From positions 1 to 64,000 of the forward strand of contig JAEYNH010000009.1 of the NCBI GenBank assembly GCA_023412655.1: DNA of 64,000 nt, written 5' to 3'. How positions within the stretch are numbered: position 1 is the first letter of the stretch; each line of letters starts with the position of its first letter. Below the pieces are notes generated by a model. That model did no database searches, was not told where the DNA came from, and saw only the letters and a list, made by a program, of their open reading frames with translations. Shown here piece by piece: positions 52,214 through 60,159 of this stretch. The stretch is from Pseudomonadota bacterium (GTDB taxonomy: Bacteria; Pseudomonadota; Alphaproteobacteria; Caulobacterales; Caulobacteraceae). Made by a program: the position numbers and the translations under genes.

Positions 52214-53773
52214 TCAGGTCCCTGGCTGGACGTAAGGCACGCGCGCGAAGAACCGCCGCTCAGCCCCGCGCGGATCGTCCGCCAGCCGCGAGGGCGCGTC
52301 GAAGATCAGGGTCTGCCGACGCTCGAGGCTGAACGGCTCCCATCTGGGAATGGCGGCGCAGTTCGGATCGCCGGTCCGGGCGAAGGCGAGGAAGGCCTCG
52401 CTCATCTGGTCGGCCATGGATTGCGCCTGCGGGCCTATGGCCGTGGCGCCCGGCTGCATGACGTTGTCGAACACCAGCTGGATGTCCGAGGCGTGGGGCG
52501 CGCCGAGGCGGCCGCCGTCCTTGGGCGTGGCCCAGTCGAGCTGGTAGGCCCAGGTCGGATGCCCCGCCGCCGCCCGCGCCTCGAGCTCGATGATCGCCCC
52601 CCGCCATGAACGGGCGGCGGTAGTCGCCGCAAACAGCACCTCGGATGGCGAATAGTGCGGATAGAGCCGGCGGTACTCGGCGACCACCGCGTCCGGCAAG
52701 ACGTCCACCCGCAGATTGGCGAAGGTCAGCTTCTTCGGCAGGTCGTCCCAGCCGAGGGTGAAGTTGGACGGGTCGTTCCCCATGAACGCCCGGGTCTCGT
52801 CCCGGGTGTTGCCGATGATCATCGGCACGCCCGCGCTCTGGGCCGGGGCGTCCGGATAGAAGGGGTGGCGCTTCAGATTGCGCTCGTCCAGCACGGGCCC
52901 GAAGTAGAGGCCGCCGAAGCCCAGGACCGGATCCTCGATCGCCAGAGCCTCCACCAGCCGTTCGGCAGGCAGGGTGCGGAGCTCCGCGGCCTGTTCCGGC
53001 TTCAGCTTCAGGGCGTCGAGCAGGGCGGCCGTGCGCCGCGCGGCGTTCATCGGCCCTGACGCCGTGACCTGCTGGCCGCTCATGGTGGCGGCCCGGCGGA
53101 ACAGGCCGGCGGCGGCGGGCATGGCCATCAGGGTGGCGATCTTGGCGCCGCCGCCCGACTGACCGAACACCGTCACCTGCGAAGGATCTCCGCCGAAGCC
53201 GGCGATGTTGTCCCGCACCCACTCCAGAGCCATGACGAGGTCCAGTTGGCCGGCGGCGCCGCTGTCGGCCAGCTCCGGGACGAATGGCGCGAGGTAGCCG
53301 TAGCCGAACACGTTCAGCCGGTGGTTCACCGTCACCACCACCACATCGCCGCGCCGGGCCAGTCGTACGCCGTCGTAAAGCGGGGCCGAACCCGATCCGT
53401 TCGAATAGGCGCCGCCGTGGACATAGACCATCACCGGCCGCGCGCCGGTGAGGGCCGGGGTCCAGACGTTGAGGAACAGGCAGTCCTCCGAGGTCGCACC
53501 CACCGAGCCGTCGCGCTGCGGCGAGGCGGCGCCGTAGTCCAGCGCCGGGGCTATGCCGGACCAGGGCGCGGGCGGGCGCGGCGGCTGGAAGCGGCGGGGC
53601 CCTGTGTCGGCGCCGTACCGCACGCCTCGGAAGGCCAGGACGCCCTTGTCCACATAGCCGCGGATCCGGCCGTGGCGGGTCTGCGCCACGGGGGCCGCGG
53701 CGCCGAAAGCGGGGGCGGCGGTGAACGACAGAGCCGCGGCGACGGCGGCTCGGCGGCTGATATCTCCGGTCAT
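52214..53773 (-). CDS. exported type-B carboxylesterase
   Basis: A 519-residue alpha/beta-hydrolase of the carboxylesterase/cholinesterase family. The leader ISRRAAVAAALSFTAAPAFG is a twin-arginine-like signal. The nucleophile elbow is GQSGGGAK, EDCLFLNVW is the family signature, and the C-terminal histidine is in GAPHASDIQLVF. It is divergent from the PL10 lyase, with a family C-like operator in the 60-base gap. A pectin methyl- or acetyl-esterase role is inferred from location; family members have broad specificity. Confidence 0.83.
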   Translation of the reverse strand: MTGDISRRAAVAAALSFTAAPAFGAAAPVAQTRHGRIRGYVDKGVLAFRGVRYGADTGPRRFQPPRPPAPWSGIAPALDYGAASPQRDGSVGATSEDCLFLNVWTPALTGARPVMVYVHGGAYSNGSGSAPLYDGVRLARRGDVVVVTVNHRLNVFGYGYLAPFVPELADSGAAGQLDLVMALEWVRDNIAGFGGDPSQVTVFGQSGGGAKIATLMAMPAAAGLFRRAATMSGQQVTASGPMNAARRTAALLDALKLKPEQAAELRTLPAERLVEALAIEDPVLGFGGLYFGPVLDERNLKRHPFYPDAPAQSAGVPMIIGNTRDETRAFMGNDPSNFTLGWDDLPKKLTFANLRVDVLPDAVVAEYRRLYPHYSPSEVLFAATTAARSWRGAIIELEARAAAGHPTWAYQLDWATPKDGGRLGAPHASDIQLVFDNVMQPGATAIGPQAQSMADQMSEAFLAFARTGDPNCAAIPRWEPFSLERRQTLIFDAPSRLADDPRGAERRFFARVPYVQPGT

Positions 53774-53785
53774 GGAGGGAGACTA

Positions 53786-53799
53786 TGACACCGGTAGCA
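53786..53799. promoter_or_regulatory. family C-like operator between carboxylesterase and pectate lyase, TGACACCGGTAGCA
   Basis: One half (TGACACCGGT) is perfect for family C. The other half (AGCA) differs and resembles family B, with 12 of 14 positions matching the C palindrome and 11 of 14 matching TGATACCGCTATCA. GTAGC...GCTAC (53795-53810) adds overlapping symmetry. The gap is only 60 bases, so the site must lie in both promoters. Confidence 0.5.
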
Positions 53800-53833
53800 A
53801 TTCGCGCTACAACCTCGGCTAAAGACGGGGAGG

Positions 53834-55435
53834 ATGCGTGTGCTGAAAGGCTTGGCGGCTGTGCTGGCCGGCGTATGCGTTCTGGCCGGCGGGACAGCGG
53901 CCGGCGCCCAGAGCCGCGGCGAGGTGCTGGCGGCCATGAAGCGGGCGACGGCCTTCATGACCGACAAGGCGGCCTACAACGGCGGCTATGTCTGGTCGTA
54001 CACGGCCGATTTCTCCCGGCGGTTCGGCGAACTGGAGGCCAAGCCCACCATGGTCTGGGTGCAGCCGCCGGGCACCGCCACCATGGGCCATCTGTTCCTC
54101 GACGCCTATCACGCCACCGGCGACGAGACCTATTACCGGGCCGCGGAGCGCGCGGCCGAGGCCCTGGTCTGGGGCCAGCACCCCAGCGGCGGCTGGAACT
54201 ACTTCATCGACTTCGGCGGCCCCGCCTCCTCCCGGGACTGGTACGAGGCCTATGGCAAGAACGCCTGGCGCATGGAGGAATTCCAGCACGACTGGGGCAA
54301 CGCCACCTTCGACGACGCCGGCACGTCCGAGGCGATGCAGTTCCTGCTGCGCCTCTACGTTGAAAAGCGCGACCCGCGCTGGAAACCGGCCCTCGACAAG
54401 GCCCTGAACTTCGTCCTGGAGGCCCAGTATCCGGTGGGCGGCTGGCCGCAGCGCTATCCGGTGCAGCCGAAGTTCGAGGGCGACTACACCGGCCACATCA
54501 CCTTCAACGACGACGTGGCCGGCGAGAACATCAAGTTCCTCATCATGGCCTACCAGGCGCTTGGCGACACCCGGGTCCTGGACCCCATCAACCGGGCCAT
54601 GACCAGCTTCCTGGTCACCCAGCTGGGCCAGCCGCAGCCCGGCTGGGCCCTGCAGTACACCCTCGACCTGCAGCCGGCGGCGGCGCGCAGCTATGAGCCC
54701 CTCGCCCTGGCCACCCACACCACGGCGAGCAACACCGCTCAGTTGATGACCTTTTACGAGTTGACCGGCGATGCGCGGTTCCTGGCGCGCGTGCCGGAGG
54801 CGCTCGACTGGCTGGACAAGGTGCGGCTGCCCAGTCCCACGTCCGACGGGCGCACCCATCCGACCTTCATCGAGGTCGGCACGGACCGGCCGCTGTACGT
54901 GCACCGGCGAGGCTCGAACGTGGTCAATGGCGAGTACTATGTGGACTACAGCCCCGAGCGCCCGCTGGCCCACTACAGCGCCTTCCGCAAGATCGACATG
55001 GCCGGGCTGCGCGCCCGCTACGAACGGCTGAGGGCGACGCCGCCGGCGCAGGTGGCCAAGGACTCTCCATTGAAGGCGAAAGGCCTCGTGCCCCTGCCGC
55101 GCTATTTCGCCAGCCGCGACCTCGAGACATCGGACCTCAATGTCCGGCCGGCGGGCGGTGAGGCCACGGCCATCGATCCCGCCAGGGTGCGCCGGCTGCT
55201 CTCGGCCCTGAATCGCGAAGGCTACTGGCCGACTCCCCTTGCGGCCGCCAGCCATCCCTATACTGGCGAGGCCCCGCCAACCCAGCCGGACGGCGACTAT
55301 GCCACGACCCATGTGGGCGATCGGACGGACACCTCGCCATTTCCCGATCCCAACCCGCAGGTGGGCATCTCTACGGGGACCTACATCCAGAACATGACCG
55401 TGCTGATCGACTGGCTGGACCAGCAGGGCCGCTAG
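53834..55435 (+). CDS. pelA: exported pectate lyase, PL10 family
   Basis: A 533-residue PL10 (PelA-type) lyase with a signal peptide (ends near AGAQS). It cleaves polygalacturonate by beta-elimination, producing unsaturated ends that KdgF, KduI and KduD process. Typical stretches are GGYVWSYTADFSRRFGE, PSGGWNYFIDF, WGNATFDDAGTSEAMQFL, GGWPQRYPV and ITFNDDVAGENIKFL, which carry the Asp/Glu pairs of the (alpha/alpha)3 active site. The C-terminal part (about 390-533) is a repeat-like continuation, longer than the minimal Pel10 domain. The stop shares CTAG with the convergent esterase. Confidence 0.9.
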   Translation: MRVLKGLAAVLAGVCVLAGGTAAGAQSRGEVLAAMKRATAFMTDKAAYNGGYVWSYTADFSRRFGELEAKPTMVWVQPPGTATMGHLFLDAYHATGDETYYRAAERAAEALVWGQHPSGGWNYFIDFGGPASSRDWYEAYGKNAWRMEEFQHDWGNATFDDAGTSEAMQFLLRLYVEKRDPRWKPALDKALNFVLEAQYPVGGWPQRYPVQPKFEGDYTGHITFNDDVAGENIKFLIMAYQALGDTRVLDPINRAMTSFLVTQLGQPQPGWALQYTLDLQPAAARSYEPLALATHTTASNTAQLMTFYELTGDARFLARVPEALDWLDKVRLPSPTSDGRTHPTFIEVGTDRPLYVHRRGSNVVNGEYYVDYSPERPLAHYSAFRKIDMAGLRARYERLRATPPAQVAKDSPLKAKGLVPLPRYFASRDLETSDLNVRPAGGEATAIDPARVRRLLSALNREGYWPTPLAAASHPYTGEAPPTQPDGDYATTHVGDRTDTSPFPDPNPQVGISTGTYIQNMTVLIDWLDQQGR

Positions 55436-56409
55436 AAGAGGCCGTGGCTTCGCGCCCAGGCCAGGAACAGCTCAGGCCAGGCCGCGGCCGGCTTTCCATC
55501 GGCGAGGCGGATGCCGAACCCGTGCCCGCCGACCTCGAACAGGTGTGCTTCGGCGGGGACCTGTGCGGCGAGCAGAGCGGCCAGGTACGCAAGGCTGTTG
55601 GCCACGGGGACGGCGGCATCGTCCAGGGCATGGACAAGGAAGGTGGGCGGCGTGGCGGGGTTGACGTGCCGATGCGGCGAATAGGCGGCCTCCTGCGCCG
55701 CCGTCGGCGTCCGCCCCAGCAGCTTCTCGCGGCTGCCGACATGAGCGTTCGGAGGGCTCATGTCGATGACCGGATAGATGAGGGCGGCGAGGTCCGGCCG
55801 GGCGTCCAGGGCGTCGGCGGGTTCCGCCGGCGGATAGACCTGTGCGGCGTGGCGCGTGCACAGCGCGGCCGCCACATGGCCGCCGGCGGAGAAGCCCATC
55901 ACCGCTACCCGGCGCGGATCAACGCCGAAGCGTCCGGCGCCTGCTCGGATCAGGCGGATGGCGCGCTGGGCGTCCTGCAGCGGGACGTTCGGGCCATCGG
56001 CCCACCCCTCGGCGGGAAGCCGGTAGCGCAGGACGAAGGCGGTGACGCCGGCGTCGGCGAGGCGTCGGGCCGTCTCGAACCCTTCCTTGTCGATAACCAC
56101 CCGCACATAGGCGCCGCCCGGTATCACCAGCACTGCCGCGCCATTCGGACGGGACGGACGGAAGACGGTGAGGCGCGGCTGGCCGATGCGCTCGGCGTAG
56201 CGGTCCTGGAAGCCGGAGGACGCCACGCGGTCCGTCACACTCTCCGCCGGCAGGATCGCAGGCGCGCCGGGCGGGCGGCTAGGCCAGAGGTAGATGATCT
56301 CGTCCGGATCGGTCGCGGCGGAGGTTGGCTGCGCCAGGGCTTCCGCGGGCGCTGCGGCGAGGGCGAGGCCGACCAGAGCGCGGCGGTCGATCAGTGGCGA
56401 ATCCGGCAT
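55432..56409 (-). CDS. exported alpha/beta-hydrolase, acetyl(xylan) esterase-like
   Basis: A 325-residue serine esterase of the BD-FAE/acetyl esterase group with an N-terminal leader (IDRRALVGLALAAAPAEALA). The triad is visible: Ser in MGFSAGGHVAA, Asp in VHALDDAAVP and His in VGGHGFGIR. The oxyanion region IPGGAYV is also present. ATG 56409 follows GGGAGGTG. A family B operator lies 15 bases upstream of the start (56424-56437), the same motif that marks xylX and the xylan receptor. Despite its position beside a pectate lyase it may therefore serve xylan deacetylation. Confidence 0.82.
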   Translation of the reverse strand: MPDSPLIDRRALVGLALAAAPAEALAQPTSAATDPDEIIYLWPSRPPGAPAILPAESVTDRVASSGFQDRYAERIGQPRLTVFRPSRPNGAAVLVIPGGAYVRVVIDKEGFETARRLADAGVTAFVLRYRLPAEGWADGPNVPLQDAQRAIRLIRAGAGRFGVDPRRVAVMGFSAGGHVAAALCTRHAAQVYPPAEPADALDARPDLAALIYPVIDMSPPNAHVGSREKLLGRTPTAAQEAAYSPHRHVNPATPPTFLVHALDDAAVPVANSLAYLAALLAAQVPAEAHLFEVGGHGFGIRLADGKPAAAWPELFLAWARSHGLF

Positions 56410-56423
56410 GACACCTCCCAGCC

Positions 56424-56437
56424 GGATAGCGGTATCA
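56424..56437. promoter_or_regulatory. family B operator (LacI-type) far from the xylan block, GGATAGCGGTATCA
   Basis: Thirteen of fourteen positions equal the reverse complement of the site at 32772. It is placed between the esterase and the FAD/NAD(P) gene, 75 bases before the latter, and about 24 kb from the nearest other B site. A weaker half, GGTATCA, lies at 56495-56501 before the FAD gene. Confidence 0.55.
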
Positions 56438-56511
56438 CAGCGTCGGCCGAACGGCAGGCGCAACGGATCGGCCTTATTCCCATTTGTCGAGTAGGGTATC
56501 AGGCAGGCGTC

Positions 56512-57843
56512 ATGACCATGGATTCGCCACGACGGGATCGGGTCGTCGCCGTAATCGGCGGCGGTTTCAGTGGGCTGCTCACCGCGATCCACCTGCTGGG
56601 CCGCAGCGATCATGTCACGGTGCGGCTGATCGAGCGGGCCAAGAGGCTGGGCGTGGGACGGGCCTATGCCGCCGCCGATCCGGATCACCTGCTGAACGTT
56701 CGGGCCGCCAATATGAGCGCCTTCCCCGACCGCCCGGAGCATTTCGCCGAGTGGCTGGCGGCTACCGGCGCGGAGGGCGGCGGGGACGCCTTCGCCAGCC
56801 GGGCGCTCTACGGCGATTACCTGCAGGCCCTGCTGCGGGAGGCTGTGGGTGAGGGCGCAGCCGGACGGCTCCTGCTGGAGCAGGACGAGGCGGTGGGCGC
56901 CGCGCCCATCGACGGAGGCTTTGAGGTGCGCCTGGCCATGGGGCGGACGATCTTCGCCGACGCCATCGTATTGGCCGTGGGGTCCGGGCCGCCGCGGCCG
57001 GCGCCCGGGGCCGTCCCGGAGCTGGCCGCGAGTCCCGCCTACGCCGCCAACCCCTGGAGCATCGAGGCTGCCGCCTTCCCGAATGGCGACATACTGCTGA
57101 TTGGAACGGGCCTGACCATGGTGGACGCGGTCCTGTCGCTGGACCGGCCCGGGAGGCGGTTCCTGGCTGTGTCCCGGCGGGGCCTGGCCCCGCACAGCCA
57201 CGCCCCCACTGTTCCGACGCCGCCCCCGACAGGGCCGCTGGATACGCCGGCCCGGGCGCTGCGCACCCTGCGCCGTCTGGCCCGCGCCACGGACTGGCGC
57301 TCGGCCGTGGACGCCATTCGGCCGGTCACGCCGGCGATCTGGCGCAGCTGGGGATTGGCGGAGCGTCGCCGGTTCCTACGTCACGGCCGCGCCTGGTGGG
57401 ATGTGCACCGCCATCGCATGGCCCCGCAGATCGCCGCCCGGATCGCCGAGCTGCGCGCCGCCGGTCGCCTGGAGATTGTCGCCGCCCGCATAGAGCGGCT
57501 GGAGCCGGCGGGGGATCAGGTCACGGCGCATCTGCGTCGGCGCGGTGCGACTGCGGCGGATACGGTCAGCTTCGCCGCCGCGGTGAACTGCACCGGCCTA
57601 TCCGGGGAATTGGGGGGCAGCGCCCTGCTGAGGGACCTGGCGGCCCAGGGGCTTGTTCGCCCCGATCCGTTGCATCTGGGCCTCGACGTGGACGAGGGGT
57701 TCCGGGCTGCGCCGAAACTTTACGCGGTGGGGCCGCTGACGCGCTGGGCCCGATGGGAAACCATGGCCGTGCCGGACCTGAGGCGACAGACCGACGAGGT
57801 GGCCGGGTTCGTGCTCTCCGACCTGGGCCTCCCGCCCGCCTAG
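56512..57843 (+). CDS. FAD/NAD(P)-binding protein of unknown function
   Basis: A 443-residue oxidoreductase-like protein of the FAD-NAD(P)-binding family (PF13454 type). The N-terminal dinucleotide fold is VIGGGFSGLLTAIHLL, followed by HLLNVRAANMSAFPD, a conserved loop in this family; LIGTGLTMVDAVLSL is the second dinucleotide site and AVNCTGLSGE the ATG-like motif. Such genes recur beside TonB-receptor/glycan clusters in Proteobacteria but no reaction is established. ATG 56512 is used, with a second ATG at 56518. It is divergent from the esterase at a family B operator and its stop shares CTAG with the convergent symporter. Confidence 0.75.
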   Translation: MTMDSPRRDRVVAVIGGGFSGLLTAIHLLGRSDHVTVRLIERAKRLGVGRAYAAADPDHLLNVRAANMSAFPDRPEHFAEWLAATGAEGGGDAFASRALYGDYLQALLREAVGEGAAGRLLLEQDEAVGAAPIDGGFEVRLAMGRTIFADAIVLAVGSGPPRPAPGAVPELAASPAYAANPWSIEAAAFPNGDILLIGTGLTMVDAVLSLDRPGRRFLAVSRRGLAPHSHAPTVPTPPPTGPLDTPARALRTLRRLARATDWRSAVDAIRPVTPAIWRSWGLAERRRFLRHGRAWWDVHRHRMAPQIAARIAELRAAGRLEIVAARIERLEPAGDQVTAHLRRRGATAADTVSFAAAVNCTGLSGELGGSALLRDLAAQGLVRPDPLHLGLDVDEGFRAAPKLYAVGPLTRWARWETMAVPDLRRQTDEVAGFVLSDLGLPPA

Positions 57844-59177
57844 GCCTCGGCGAGCCCGGCCTCGGCCGTCTCCTCGCTCCAGGCGCCTTCGTAGATCTCC
57901 TGGTTGAGGAGGCCCTCTTCCTTGGCCACCAGGGTGGGCACCAGGGCCTGGCCGGCGACGTTCACCGCCGTGCGGCCCATGTCGAGTATCGGATCGATGG
58001 CCAGCAGCAATCCCGCGCCCTCCAGCGGCAGGCCGAGGGTGGAGAGGGTCAGGGTCAGCATGACCGTCGCCCCCGTGAGGCCGGCCGTGGCCGCCGAACC
58101 GATCACCGAGACGAAGGCGACCAGAAGATAGTCGGTGACCTGCAGGGGTACGCCGTAGAACTGGGCCACGAAGATCGCCGCAATGGCGGGATAGACTGCC
58201 GCACAGCCGTCCATCTTGGTGGTGGCGGCCAGCGGTACGGCGAAAGCCGCATAGGCGGCCGGCGCCCCGAGCCGGGCTGCTGTGACGCTTTCCGTCAGCG
58301 GCAGGGTCCCGATAGACGAGCGTGAGACGAAGCCCAGCTGGATGGCCGGCCAGGCGGCCTGGAAGAAGCGCAGGGGCTTGAGGCCGTGGGCGGCCAGCAG
58401 GGCCGGGTAGACTACGAACAGCACCAGCGCGAGACCGATGTAGACCGCCGCCGCGAACTGGCCGAGCTGGGCCAGGGCGTCCCAGCCATACCGGCCGATG
58501 GCGTTGCCCAGCAGGCCCACCGTACCGATGGGCGTCAGGCGGATCACCCACCACAGCACTTTGCGGACGACCGCCAGGGTCGAGGCGTTGAAGGCGAGGA
58601 AGGGGCGTGCCGCCTCGCCGGCCTTCAGCGCCGCGACGCCCACGACCAGGGAGATCACCAGGATCTGCAGGACGTTGAAGTTCAGGGTGGTGGCCGCCGA
58701 GCCGTGGGTGAGCTTGGTGGAGGCCGTGAGGCCGAGGAAGTTGGATGGGGCGAGGCCGATCAGGAAATCCAACCAGGATCCTCGGGTGGCGGGCGCTTTC
58801 GCCGCCTCGGCGGCCACGCCGGCGTGCACGCCGGGCTCCAGCACCAGCCCCAGGGTGATGCCGATGACCACCGCGATCAGGGCGGTGATGGCGAACCACA
58901 GCAGGGTCCGCCAGGCGAGGGCGGCGGCGTTCTGGAGTTCGGCCAGCCTAGCGATGCTCGCCACCAGGGCCGTGAACACCAGGGGCGGCACCAGGGCGCG
59001 CAGCAGCTGAATGAAGGTGGCTCCGGTGATCCGCAGCCCCTCGGCCAAGCCGTGTCCGGGCTGACCTTCATCGGCGCCGAGATGACGGGCCAGCAGGCCG
59101 AGGGCAAGGCCGAGGACCATGCCGGCCAGCACCTGTAGCCCGAAGCTGCCGATGAAACGGAAATGCGCCGCCGCCAT
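57840..59177 (-). CDS. dicarboxylate/amino acid:cation symporter
   Basis: A 445-residue DAACS-family transporter (GltP/DctA type), importing C4-dicarboxylates or acidic amino acids with H+ or Na+. The hairpin motif RSSIGTLPL, the substrate-site ATTKMDGCAA and the sequence GLALGLLARHL in the first helix are recognisable; DPILDMGRTAVNVAG is the conserved last motif. Eight membrane helices and two re-entrant loops are expected. Transcribed alone; no operator of families A-C was found upstream. Confidence 0.88.
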   Translation of the reverse strand: MAAAHFRFIGSFGLQVLAGMVLGLALGLLARHLGADEGQPGHGLAEGLRITGATFIQLLRALVPPLVFTALVASIARLAELQNAAALAWRTLLWFAITALIAVVIGITLGLVLEPGVHAGVAAEAAKAPATRGSWLDFLIGLAPSNFLGLTASTKLTHGSAATTLNFNVLQILVISLVVGVAALKAGEAARPFLAFNASTLAVVRKVLWWVIRLTPIGTVGLLGNAIGRYGWDALAQLGQFAAAVYIGLALVLFVVYPALLAAHGLKPLRFFQAAWPAIQLGFVSRSSIGTLPLTESVTAARLGAPAAYAAFAVPLAATTKMDGCAAVYPAIAAIFVAQFYGVPLQVTDYLLVAFVSVIGSAATAGLTGATVMLTLTLSTLGLPLEGAGLLLAIDPILDMGRTAVNVAGQALVPTLVAKEEGLLNQEIYEGAWSEETAEAGLAEA

Positions 59178-59286
59178 GAACCGTCCTTCGCTGGCTCCGG
59201 CAGATCTCTATTGCAGAGGTAGGAATTGGCGCGCGGCGGAAAATCTATTTGCGGCTTCAGAACGGCTAAGCTTGCGGGGGCGTAGC

Positions 59287-59676
59287 TCAGGCCGCCGGAC
59301 GGCTCACCACGTAGGCGCTGACCCCGACCAGCACGAGGCCCACTCCACCAACAATCCAGGCGTTGCGGGTGGCCACGGCGACCATGCCCCAGCTGGCCGC
59401 CATCATGGTGACGGCAAGGACCTTGGCGCGGTTGGGGATGGCGCCGTGCTCTTCCCAGTTGCGGATCACCTCGCCGTAGGTCGGATGCTGCCGCAGGCGA
59501 TCGGCCCATTCCGGCGAGCCGCGCGCGAACGCCCACAGGGCGATCAGCAGGAAGACGGTGGTGGGCATCACCGGCAGTGCGACCCCGATGGCCGCCAGAC
59601 CGAGGGCGATGAGCCCGACGCCCCGGTAGATCAAGGCGCGGCGGCGCGGGCCCTGACCGGAGGGCGGCGGCGTCAT
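59287..59676 (-). CDS. DUF454 (YbaN family) inner-membrane protein
   Basis: A 129-residue membrane protein with about three helices. GLIALGLAAIGVALPVMPTT and FLLIALWAFARGSPEW are the family hallmark, with NRAKVLAVTMMAASW following. The function of DUF454 is unknown; in some bacteria it lies by haem or iron genes, not here. A Rho-independent terminator was not seen; about 110 bases separate it from the symporter gene, with nothing recognisable in them. Confidence 0.85.
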   Translation of the reverse strand: MTPPPSGQGPRRRALIYRGVGLIALGLAAIGVALPVMPTTVFLLIALWAFARGSPEWADRLRQHPTYGEVIRNWEEHGAIPNRAKVLAVTMMAASWGMVAVATRNAWIVGGVGLVLVGVSAYVVSRPAA

Positions 59677-59755
59677 TGGGGCGGTCTCATGAGGCGCATC
59701 TAAACCCAGTGATCAGGGCAAACGCAGGCCGGCGCAACCGTCTTGAGAACGGGTC

Positions 59756-60088
59756 TCAGAAGGCGCAGGCCTCGGCCAGCCGCCGCGGCTGGATGGGCTT
59801 GGAGACAACCTTCGCGCCCGGCGTGGCGCTCAGCAGGTCGGCGTTGGCGGTGACATAGACCACCGGGATGGCGCCCAACTCGCTGATGATCGCCTCGACG
59901 GCCTCGACGCCGGTGCCGCCGATGATGCGCAGGTCCGCGGTGATGAGGTTGGGGCGCCGGCCGCGGGCGCAGGCGAGCGCGGTGGGCGGGCTGTCGGCCC
60001 AGTCAAAGGAGTCGTAGCCCAGATCCCGGAGCAACTGCTCGATCTCGAGGGCGATCAGCATCTCGTCTTCGATGATCAGCGCGTGCAT
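59756..60088 (-). CDS. stand-alone receiver-domain protein
   Basis: A 110-residue CheY-like receiver with no output domain. Acidic pocket Glu-Asp (IIEDEMLIALEIEQLL), the phospho-accepting Asp (LITADLRI), the Thr (VVYVTANAD) and the Lys (VVSKPIQP) are all present. ATG 60088 is chosen because GGAAGG lies 4 bases upstream; a longer start at 60121 adds eleven residues. Resembles the single-domain regulators common in Caulobacterales and Rhizobiales (e.g. near PhyR-type systems). No cognate histidine kinase is in the window. Confidence 0.85.
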   Translation of the reverse strand: MHALIIEDEMLIALEIEQLLRDLGYDSFDWADSPPTALACARGRRPNLITADLRIIGGTGVEAVEAIISELGAIPVVYVTANADLLSATPGAKVVSKPIQPRRLAEACAF

Positions 60089-60159
60089 CTGGCCTTCCAA
60101 CCCGGGCTGGAATGCCCCCATGGGCGAGGTTCCTACTGGAAGGAACCCTGGACTTCTAC

